From assembly GCA_027886175.1 (NCBI GenBank), contig JAJNNQ010000018.1:24161001-24225000 (forward strand): 64,000 nucleotides of DNA. The letters are read 5' to 3'. Each line of letters begins with the position of its first letter. Position 1 is the stretch's first letter. The notes beneath the pieces were generated by a model. It saw only the letters and a program-made list of their open reading frames with translations, was not told where the DNA came from and made no database searches. The position numbers were made by a program, and so were the translations under genes. This DNA is from Phylloscopus collybita. Its lineage: Eukaryota; Chordata; Aves; Passeriformes; Phylloscopidae. Of this stretch, positions 56,601 through 64,000 are shown piece by piece.

Positions 56601-59046
56601 TTTTTTCCATCTCTTGCATATGCTCTTTGGCTCACTCCACCTTGTGTTTTTCCTGACAGGAGAAACAGGATTCAAGCCTTGCTACTTGGAAGTACTCAAA
56701 GTTGTCAAAGGGAAACTTCACCAACCAGATGAGATCCGTGGAAGTTCCTTCTATGCTTTCTCCTATTACTATGATCGAGCAGCTGACACCAACCTAATTG
56801 GTAAATGTGGGATAACCTACTGCATGTGAGCATGTCAGCCAGAAGGTAGACAGAGGAACCCTGGTGGCTGGAGCCACGGGGAGCAGAGGAAAGGAATGTC
56901 ATTGGGAAAGATGAGATACACAAAATACCTCGAGGGACTGACATTTATCTGTCACTGCACTTTGGTGTTCAGCATTCAGCACATGAAATGTGCTCAGGGT
57001 TCCGGTTACACCTGCAGCTCTGCCTTCTGTTCCAAACAAGTCTGACTCCTAGTGCAGCATCACTGAGTTGCACTTTAGGGTCAACTTAGATAAAGAACTC
57101 AAATGCTGTCAGGTCTATGATGATGTTTTCTCACATCTTTTTCAGATTATGAACACGGGGGTGTTTTGGAAGTGAGAGATTTTGAAAGAAAAGCCAAAGA
57201 AGGTAATTGTCATGAGCTGGGAAACTGGTTTGGACAAGAAATAACAAAAATATGAATGTGTAGGCAGAACATAATGTGACTTGGAAGAAAAGCAAATTTA
57301 TTTAACCTTTATTTCACTTACACCTGTCATGTTACTTTTATTAGTCAAAAACTCTTACTGATCCAGAAGATAATACTGATAGAGCAGTGAGGGGTTGGTG
57401 GCTTTACAGCTCTGTTCAGGAGAAGAAGATAGTTCATGTCACTACAAAAGAAAGTGAATTTGCTGTATCAAGAGCTCCTTCTGTCAAACTGCAACTCTCT
57501 GAGTTAAGAGAGTGCTGAATTCTCTGTCACCTTAAATCCTATTCAATCTCTAATAAAATGGAGGGAGAGAGTAAAGGGTTTTTAAATCTGACAGCCTCTT
57601 CTGCATTCCTGTACCTCCCTGTGTCTTTTTTCCTGAATGCTTGTTCTAGTTTTGTACCTCCTGTGGCTAAAGAGCTCCCACCTTGCCTGGCTGCTGATGG
57701 CTGAAAGCAAGTTACCTCTGTACTGTGATCATTCTCATGAGAATGAGCAGACCATATTTTTCAGCAGAAGATGCTTAATTACATAGTTCAGGACTAACTT
57801 TTTTTCTAAAATAAGGCCTAAATTTTAGTGATTTTTTCAGTTTAACCTAATCTCCCTGGAAACTTGGATGATTTTGAATAGGGGGATTAGCTCTAAAATT
57901 TGAGTGTGGGTTGGTCGTTATTTTTTCCCTGGAGAGTGAGAAAGCTTATTTCAAAGACATGGCTGTTACCTAACATTATCAAACCACTTACTTAGCTTTA
58001 GAGCATCAGGAGATCAGTTCTGTGATCCTGAACTAATTCTCCTCTATCCCATTTCAATGAAGGATGCTGCTCATCTTTCCTTAAAAGGAAGTGAACTGTG
58101 CTCTTGCTGCCAGTAGAACAAGGCAGTAATAGTAGGTCTAGAAAATGATGCTTGGTGTAAATACATTTCCCAGTCACTGTCACCCTGACTATGGAATCTT
58201 GACTTAGCTGCAGCAAGGGAGGGTTGGCTGGGCAATAGTCTCTTCCATTTCCTTGAACAAGTGTGGTTGGAAAAATAAAATTAACTGCCATCCTAGATGG
58301 TGGACTCCATTACTGGAGCCATCCGTGGATAAAGGATGATGAAAACAGGTGATGCTGTGTTCTTGAAAATATAAGTAATCTAACACCCTGCTAGTTATCA
58401 GTTGAGCAGAGGTTCTTCAGAAGAGCTGTGTGGATTATGTTGCTGTAATAAAAGATGTAGTTATGATGGAGTTAAGAGAAGCTGGATGTACTATATGGTT
58501 TATTCTCCAACACTGTAGAACAGCTCTGTAGCATGTACCATGTGCCATATATATCCACTAATAGAAGCGGGTGGCTTGTTTTACGAAGCTTTGGCTTGAG
58601 TTCAGTTCAAATATACAATGTGGATAAAAGCTCTTATTTTACAGAGATCTCTTTTTTTCTTTTTTTCCTTCTCTAGTCTGTGATAACATGGAGAGGTACA
58701 ACTCAGCCAGTCCTTTCCTCTGCATGGATCTCACTTACATTACTGCTTTACTAAAGGAAGGTTTTGGATTTAGGGACAACACAGTCTTACAGGTGAGAAA
58801 AAAACCAGTTAAATCCCTATTGATTAACATGCAGTAGTTCATTTTTCTGACTAATTATCTACTGAATCTTTCCAGATTTGTAACATATAGTCACTGTCAT
58901 TTGTGCTACTTATGAATCTAGAGAACTGTCAGGAACAACTTGTTTCTCTTCCTTTATAGTTGACAAAGAAAGTAAACGACATAGAGACAAGCTGGACTTT
59001 GGGTGCTACCTTTTACCTGCTGCAGTCTCTGGGGATGACCTATTGA
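44460..59046 (+). CDS. ENTPD5: ENTPD5, ER nucleoside diphosphatase, complete coding region
   Basis: ENTPD5 hydrolyses UDP and GDP in the ER lumen, removing UDP made during glucosylation by UGGT and so supporting calnexin-cycle folding. Thirteen exons join in frame to 428 residues, the same length as human: 44,460-44,676; 45,974-46,053; 47,291-47,434; 47,791-47,866; 49,464-49,499; 50,336-50,424; 52,976-53,055; 54,268-54,329; 55,723-55,824; 56,660-56,800; 57,146-57,202; 58,677-58,792; 58,960-59,046. Residues 1-22 are a signal peptide. Apyrase conserved regions are visible: ACR1 DAGSTGTR (54-61), ACR2 ATAGLR (129-134), ACR3 with catalytic Glu172, ACR4 LDLGGASTQ (198-206), ACR5 FYAFSYYYD (326-334). 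Asn232 in NST is a glycosylation sequon. No C-terminal membrane span follows, as expected for the soluble form. All introns are GT-AG; the first contains a large inverted repeat. Confidence 0.98.
45190..45264 (+). repeat. Left arm of 75-bp inverted repeat
   Basis: Begins GTGCAAATGGATTCAGGAGG and ends GGCTGGTT. It is the reverse complement of 45,692-45,766 with three mismatches by my alignment, all in the second half of the arm. It lies in ENTPD5 coding intron 1. Confidence 0.92.
45692..45766 (-). repeat. Right arm of 75-bp inverted repeat
   Basis: Reads AACCAGCCCTCAACCTTTGC at its left end and CCATTTGCAC at its right. It pairs with the left arm across a 427-base spacer. No obvious target-site duplication flanks the pair, and neither the arms nor the spacer resemble a transposase gene. 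Confidence 0.92.
45974..46053 (+). CDS. ENTPD5: ENTPD5 coding exon 2
   Basis: Acceptor TTGTGCAG, donor GTAAGA. Encodes [20 protein letters not shown] and YADQPEK. Confidence 0.97.
47291..47434 (+). CDS. ENTPD5: ENTPD5 coding exon 3 (ACR2)
   Basis: Acceptor CCTTTCAG, donor GTAGTA. Encodes [20 protein letters not shown] and the ACR2 block [12 protein letters not shown]. Confidence 0.97.
47791..47866 (+). CDS. ENTPD5: ENTPD5 coding exon 4 (ACR3, catalytic Glu)
   Basis: Acceptor TTCCTCAG, donor GTATGT. Encodes [20 protein letters not shown] and DGSHE, ending at the catalytic Glu172. Confidence 0.97.
49464..49499 (+). CDS. ENTPD5: ENTPD5 coding exon 5 (36-bp microexon-sized)
   Basis: Acceptor CATTGCAG, donor GTAGGT. 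Encodes [11 protein letters not shown]; frame and family identity show it is real despite its size. Confidence 0.96.
50336..50424 (+). CDS. ENTPD5: ENTPD5 coding exon 6 (ACR4)
   Basis: Acceptor TTTGCAG, donor GTGAGG. Encodes [20 protein letters not shown] and QITFLPRFE. Confidence 0.97.
52976..53055 (+). CDS. ENTPD5: ENTPD5 coding exon 7
   Basis: Acceptor CTTTTAG, donor GTGAGG. Encodes [20 protein letters not shown] and YKLYTH, including the NST glycosylation site. Confidence 0.97.
54268..54329 (+). CDS. ENTPD5: ENTPD5 coding exon 8
   Basis: Acceptor TTCACAG, donor GTATGT. Encodes [20 protein letters not shown]. Confidence 0.97.
54480..55260. other. Repeat-like segment in ENTPD5 coding intron 8
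   Basis: This part of the intron is richer in C and CA/CC words than its flanks. It has a TATA-like TTTTATAG at about 55,064-55,071 followed by CCCCTCTGG. It has the feel of an old LTR or unclassified repeat, but clear ends were not found. Confidence 0.2.
55723..55824 (+). CDS. ENTPD5: ENTPD5 coding exon 9
   Basis: Acceptor CATTCCAG, donor GTAAGT. Encodes [20 protein letters not shown] and YRYGGNKE. Confidence 0.97.
56660..56800 (+). CDS. ENTPD5: ENTPD5 coding exon 10 (ACR5)
   Basis: Acceptor CCTGACAG, donor GTAAAT (a weaker donor). Encodes [20 protein letters not shown] and the ACR5 block [13 protein letters not shown]. Confidence 0.96.
57146..57202 (+). CDS. ENTPD5: ENTPD5 coding exon 11
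   Basis: Acceptor TTTTTCAG, donor GTAATT. Encodes [19 protein letters not shown]. Confidence 0.96.
58677..58792 (+). CDS. ENTPD5: ENTPD5 coding exon 12
   Basis: Acceptor TTCTCTAG, donor GTGAGA. Encodes [20 protein letters not shown] and [12 protein letters not shown]. Confidence 0.97.
58960..59046 (+). CDS. ENTPD5: ENTPD5 coding exon 13 with stop
   Basis: Acceptor CTTTATAG. Encodes [20 protein letters not shown] and LQSLGMTY, then TGA. Confidence 0.97.
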   Translation: MTKKVNDIETSWTLGATFYLLQSLGMTY

Positions 59047-59091
59047 CCTGTGATACTGCTGTGGACTTCAGCACTTCTGAAAGGTTGAGAA

Positions 59092-59097
59092 AATAAA
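59092..59097 (+). terminator. Possible proximal ENTPD5 poly(A) signal
   Basis: AATAAA 46 bp after the stop codon. If used it would give a very short 3' UTR. Confidence 0.4.
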
Positions 59098-62000
59098 TTG
59101 CAATCTCCAGATAAGTTGTTCAGCTGGGACTGGTCACAGAACAGAACACGGACCAAAGATACACGACAGATCTTTACCCTGGATTGGCATTGCGCCTAAT
59201 GAGAGTGTGATTTATGACTGTGATTGCCATAAATGATTCAGAATCTGCCTTATGAATGTCAAAAGGCCTAAAGTCCAGCAGAGAATATGCAAGGGGCTCA
59301 AAACCAGCTTTCACCAGCAAGTTTGTTAGAAGCACAGAGTTCCTGGATGTGGTGGCAGACTACAGACACGTGACATCCCCTACCCCCTTCTATTTTAAAC
59401 ATACATAACTTAAGTTTGCTTATGAGGTGTTAAATACAGAAGTTAGAAATAGCATCAACAGTCATTCAGAGAAAAGTGAACAACTCTGAATGCTGCCAAC
59501 CTCAGTGTTCCAAGAATCCAGCTGCTAGCTTAGCAAATACATGGCAAGAATATTCCAGTCTTTCAAGAAGAGCCTGCTATAAGTACACTTTGGGCAGGGT
59601 TTTGGGGAAGGTGCTGGCTAAAACATAGTAATTTACCAAGCATTTTTTTAGGCAGTAGGCATTTCCTAAGCAGAATGTGTGCCTGACTGTGTCAGTTTTG
59701 CTGCCCTTTACAAGTCTGTGCAGCTACACCATACATCTGACTACCAGACTTGATAAATTTATTCATTTAGTATGTAGTCATAACACATAATTGTGCTGGC
59801 ACAACGAGGCAGCAGTGCCAGCTATTGAAACTCAACTGCCAGAAGAAGAGCTTGTCACATTCCACCCACAAGGAGATTGCAGTCAGATGAAATGACTGAT
59901 CTGACAGCTCACTTTGCTGTGAGAGCCAGTTCTGTTTCTCTGCTCTCAGCAAGGCATACCCACAGCCTCTTCCCTCTGCTGCTGGTGATCCTTGGGTTCT
60001 TGTGTGAACTGATTCAAGACACCTAACCTGAGGTGGTGCACACCCAAGAGTCAAGTCTAGTGCCATCCCAACGACAGCAGGCATGGCACAGCCCAGGGAG
60101 ACCTGATGGGCCAGCAAGCAGTCTGAGCACCACAGTCCTTTTGCTGGAGCGAGCTCTAAGGTCTGGTCTCCCATTTGAAACCCATCCATTGCCCTAAGTA
60201 AAAACAGCTGTAGACACTTTTTCCACCCCATAAAATAATTGGCAGCTTCTACTGTCTTCTCTTCCCCAAGGACTGTGTGAGGTACAGATGAATTTACCCC
60301 AACACAACAAAGAGGTATTACTCATGTGACTAATGGAAACTTATATCCACTGATGTCTTGTGATGAACATTTCTCTGTTGGGCAGTTGCAGTTACCTGTT
60401 TGCTCTAAAACACTTTTCCTGCTTCTGTCAAACCAAAGACTGTCCTCACGCTGCCTTCTCTGCAAACTGGATTTGAAAATAATTGGTAATTCCCAGCAAC
60501 GGGAGGAAGTAGTGCACTCATGTCTCCAGTGGTCTTGCCAAAAAGTTTGGAGACTTAGAATTTTGCCTTACTGTGAACATTAGTCCTTTTCCTCTAGTTA
60601 GCAGTGCAAGTTTTTCTGTGGCTGATTAAGCTACCCCTTTTCATATCTCAGGTTTTACATCATGAGGGTGCAAGGTGTGCTTTTGATTGAACAAGTGCAA
60701 TCATCAACAAGAAGGCAAAGGTTGGGGATGGAGCCATCCATACTTATCCATCCACACTTATCTCATCACTGACACCTTGCCATAATTCCAGGCTGCTTTT
60801 TTGAAACAGGAAATGCTCACCCTACATGTGTACTCCTTACCAGAAGCTGTTGGAGATCCACATTGAGAAATTCCTCAGTGTCACGCCAAAGTTCTGTTCC
60901 TTCCTCTCTAGGAGTTTCTCTTTGAATGTGAAGAAAGTAATTGTGGTCTCTTCTCAACCATAAACATCTCTTATTTTTCTTCCTACTGTTGGCAAAACTT
61001 GGTATATGGTTTGGTCTGCAGAACAAGGTGCCTGCAAATACATTCATTTTGTCTTCAGTGGGCACTTTTGTATTCTCAGAAAACATGAAGCAGGATGCAG
61101 TGGTTACTGGCCAGGCTGCGTTATCCTGAGAGTGAGCTAATTTATAATCCAGAAGTCATCTTACAGTCTGAGCCAGTGCTATGACAAACCCTTACTGGAT
61201 GTCGAGACTAAGAGCTGTCAGCAGTGAGGCTGTGTTTTGAACAGGAAGGGAAGGTGGGATGCTGTACCTAAGAAAGAAGCAGCAGTGTTATCTACCCCCT
61301 GAACACACTCTAGCCCTGAGGAGGGCTAGAGGGCCGGGTTTTGTCTGAAGCAAGCAGGGGCTACAAGAAGGGTACCATGCAGAGGAAGTTGTTTTTTCTG
61401 CATTCTATTCCTCAGACTCTGGTACTACAAATGCTAGGGGGGAGCATCTGCTTCCCAGTACCAAAGTTGCATTTAATCTGAATGCTCAGGGTCTTAATTT
61501 GTCAGTGGCACAATTCATTAACTGAAGCAGAATTGCTGCTTTCTATTACTGGCATGATGGAAGAAACAAAAACTCTGTTAAAAGGTTTATTTTCACAAGA
61601 AATTGCGGAATTGAGCCCCTGCTGTTTACATCTGAATACAAGTAGGTGGGGGGATCTGAACAACCCAGCCAAGTCCTCACACCCTAGTGCAATGAGATTA
61701 TTTATTAGCTAAACTAAAGAAAAAGCAGCCTTTTAAGAGAAGAGCTCTACTTGCAGCCCTGATTTTTATCTCTTCCTTTGTAAAGTCTTTTAGCCAGCCA
61801 GTAACAAGAACTGCCTCATATGAGTGACTGCAGAAGCACAAGTAATGGCCTTCAGTTCAAAACTTGTTTCATTCTTTCTGATGTTAATTTCTGATACTGT
61901 GTAAATCTTGCCCATGGGCAATACTTTAATTTTGTGAGTGGCAAATGTCTAATGCAAAAGGCTGGTGTTTGGAACCTAAGACAGAGTATCTTGAATTGTC

Positions 62001-62138
62001 TATTTTAGTAATTAAAGCATTTTTAACAATATTAATGATGTTGTGGTATAATTTTCTTTTCCTAGAAATTATTGTTGCCTTGGATCTTTTCCATGGAGCC
62101 CTTAAGACTAGCCAGTTCCACAAAAAACACCATTATTA

Positions 62139-62144
62139 AATAAA
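62139..62144 (+). terminator. Possible distal ENTPD5 poly(A) signal
   Basis: AATAAA in ATTAAATAAAG, about 430 bp short of the opposing COQ6 poly(A) signal. Confidence 0.4.
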
Positions 62145-62569
62145 GACCAAGAGAAAGGCAGGGAAAAGGGTGAAAGAACAACAGCTCTAAAATATATCTG
62201 CCACAATGTGTTTTCTCCCTCTGCTGCAAATTACCCCTTCTGTCTGAGCTGAGGTGCCAAGAACCCAGGAGTGATGTTACAGCTCTAGAAATCATATCAG
62301 AAGAAACTGAAAGTAATTAAGAAGCAGAAGCTGTTAAAAATTAACCAGCAGTTGGCAAAATGCAGCACTGTATTTGCCAAAAGACAGCTGTTTGTACCTC
62401 AATCTTCAATTCAGGAGGCCCGAATTAAAAAGCACATTGGACATTTACTTCTGTGGCTGAAGACATCGTGGTACTATGGAAACAAACCCTAAATCCTCTT
62501 GAGGAGGGCAAATGAGACATCTTTTGCAGAAACCAGTGGAGAATGTAATATGCAGGTCAATCCCTCAGT

Positions 62570-62575
62570 TTTATT
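62570..62575 (-). terminator. COQ6 polyadenylation signal
   Basis: TTTATT on the plus strand, i.e. AATAAA on the minus strand, 87 bp beyond the COQ6 stop codon. Confidence 0.65.
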
Positions 62576-62661
62576 GTAAATGAAAATAATTCAAAGATTT
62601 AAGTCCCTTTTAAGGGCAATGCATTCATAGGCAAGCTGCTGACAGGCAGATTGACAACAGA

Positions 62662-62691
62662 TCACTTGCTGGCAAAAGCCATGATTTGCTC
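62662..62691 (-). CDS. COQ6: COQ6 terminal coding exon
   Basis: Nine codons (EQIMAFASK) and TGA after acceptor TTCTTTTAG; too short to be seen without knowing the family. Confidence 0.92.
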   Translation of the reverse strand, partial: EQIMAFASK

Positions 62692-63988
62692 CTAAAAGAA
62701 AAGAAAAAGAGAAGTAAATCATAAGCATGTGTTCTAGAAAGAACCTTTAGGCACCTTCCCTTTCATATAAATGAACAACAGTTCTTGGCCAGTCTTTCTA
62801 GACACGTGCAAAGAACCTATCCCTGTATCCTAGAAAATTAACAAAATTGTAGCATTCCTTTCCTTCCCAAGTAGCACAATACTGGTATCACCAATGGGTT
62901 CTGTGCTCAGAAAAAAACATCTTCGTTTCTTTTTTCCTTTTAAACAGAGAAAGAGAAAATTCTGAGCACTGAAGCAGCAGCATAATCTTCCTTAATGAAG
63001 ACATGGTGCCAGTGGCAGCTGCTCTGCCTTAGGAATGTGCTGATTTTCAACTGAGGAAGTGTCTCAACTGTGACTATAATACAAAGGAAACAGGGCACCC
63101 ATGTTTAATATGAAGATGGAGTATAAATGAAATAAAAATTGAAATCCAAAAATAAGAATCTAATTTGCTGGTGCTTGGGAGCTTTAAGAGCAGGGAGCTT
63201 ATGGAACCTCACAAAAATCCAGCAACTAGGTCAAGAGGGTGATGAGTTCAGACAGATATACTGCAAATAGAGGGTCTGTGTTTAAGACAGAAACTCCTCA
63301 CCACTGCCTTCTTCAGGTAATTTCCATTTTAGAGAGTTAAACTTCTGCCATGAGGGAACAATTCACAAGGCAAAACAGCACAGAAACAGTAAAGTGTGGG
63401 CTGCACACTGCATCTCTGAAGTCACCCAATGACTTAGTGAAGATGTGATCTTCACAGGCCTACTTTTTCTGTATATTGCTGGAATACAATTCAAGGTTTG
63501 ACATTTTAATTCCATAGCAAAATAAAGCCAAAGACTTCTGATGTCCTCTAACTCCTAATTACTGGTACAGAATATAAGACACTTAGATCTTTTATATTCC
63601 CTTGTGCTGCAGGAAAAAAAAAACCAAAACACATCACTACTGAGCCATCAGTTATTTAGGAACTCCTCAGGCCCATTCAGGACACAAACGCTCCAGCTTA
63701 AACTAGTATTTTCCAACCAAAAATGTTTCATTTAAAGCAAACAAAGATCTTTACGTTTTGTGCATATTTCATTAATAGTTTTGGACAATTCCTAGAGTCC
63801 TCACTGAAGTGAGATCCTTACTTTGACTGGAGGCAGGGCATTTGTTGCTTGCAATCCCCATGTCCTTAGCAACACCAGAGGTGCCAGTGTGGTAGAGTAC
63901 AGCCTTTTTAGCACATCAGTAGCAGCTATCAAGGAGACATTATGCCTCTGACGCTCTGTTTCAAACTTGAGGAGGTGTTTTAAAGAGC
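62662..63988 (-). CDS. COQ6: COQ6, ubiquinone biosynthesis monooxygenase, last two exons
   Basis: COQ6 is a mitochondrial FAD-dependent monooxygenase that hydroxylates the ring of the coenzyme Q precursor at C5. Two exons on the minus strand give its C-terminus: 63,822-63,988 ([16 protein letters not shown] through [14 protein letters not shown]) and 62,662-62,691 (EQIMAFASK, stop TGA). The junctions are acceptor TCTTTCAG, donor GTAAGG, then acceptor TTTTAG, and phases agree. The [20 protein letters not shown] and EQIMAFASK segments match the human C-terminus closely. Everything upstream, including the FAD-binding fold, lies beyond the right edge. The 1.13-kb intron between them (62,692-63,821) contains nothing I recognise. 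The gene is tail-to-tail with ENTPD5. Confidence 0.95.
63822..63988 (-). CDS. COQ6: COQ6 penultimate coding exon
   Basis: Acceptor TATCTCTTTCAG lies in the last 12 bases of the window. The 167-base exon encodes [20 protein letters not shown] and the conserved [18 protein letters not shown]. Confidence 0.95.
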
Positions 63989-64000
63989 CTGAAAGAGATA

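Larger units (their letters stand above)
59047..62560 (+). other. ENTPD5 3' UTR and convergent intergenic region
   Basis: Two AATAAA signals on the plus strand are candidates for ENTPD5 3' ends: 59,092-59,097, only 46 bp after the stop, and 62,139-62,144, which would give a 3.1-kb UTR. No coding exon is recognised. A 154-codon minus-strand open frame at 59,767-60,231 is not supported by any motif. Confidence 0.55.

Noticed and set aside
59767..60231. 154-codon minus-strand open frame starting MGWKK
   Set aside because: The start recalls the human LIN52 leader only by chance. There are no family motifs, and it lies in the expected ENTPD5/COQ6 3' region.
1..64000. CRISPR arrays, rRNA, tRNA genes, bacterial operons
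   Set aside because: No regularly spaced repeats, no cloverleaf-like sequence noticed, and all genes are intron-split vertebrate genes.

Overview
This is a 64 kb piece of a vertebrate nuclear genome, very probably a bird and plausibly a songbird. Split genes with GT-AG introns show that it is eukaryotic. The gene content is LIN52, ALDH6A1, ENTPD5 and COQ6, in the order known from the human 14q24.3 neighbourhood. A CR1 LINE 3' tail lies near 17.6 kb and a solo-LTR-like element of passerine type lies near 14 kb. Both are read by eye, without a database search.

Layout, left to right. Positions 1-20,679 are AT-rich and without recognisable coding exons. They should be the last LIN52 intron and/or the flank towards VSX2, and hold one LTR, one CR1 tail and two candidate regulatory blocks (2.2-2.7 and 8.0-8.4 kb). 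LIN52 occupies 20,680-22,703 on the minus strand, with five of six expected coding exons. A CpG island at about 22.3-23.6 kb forms a head-to-head promoter, with only 305 bp between the LIN52 and ALDH6A1 start codons. ALDH6A1 runs from 23,009 to 31,999 on the plus strand: 12 coding exons, a complete 538-residue reading frame and a 3' UTR beyond. Positions 33.4-38.5 kb contain no recognisable gene. A second CpG island at 38.6-39.8 kb is the likely ENTPD5 promoter. The ENTPD5 coding region (44,460-59,046, plus strand) has 13 coding exons and a complete 428-residue frame. At the right edge lie the last two coding exons of COQ6 on the minus strand (62,662-63,988), convergent with ENTPD5.

The genes are ordinary housekeeping loci: cell-cycle repression (LIN52 in the MuvB/DREAM complex), mitochondrial valine/thymine catabolism (ALDH6A1), ER nucleotide hydrolysis for glycoprotein folding (ENTPD5) and ubiquinone synthesis (COQ6). 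They do not form an operon or pathway; their adjacency is conserved synteny.

The most unusual structure is a pair of 75-base inverted arms, differing at three positions, around a 427-base spacer in the first coding-region intron of ENTPD5. Other points are a strong G-quadruplex motif right after the ALDH6A1 exon 1 donor, the apparent absence of BBOF1 from its expected place, and the missing last LIN52 exon. I found no convincing new biological system.
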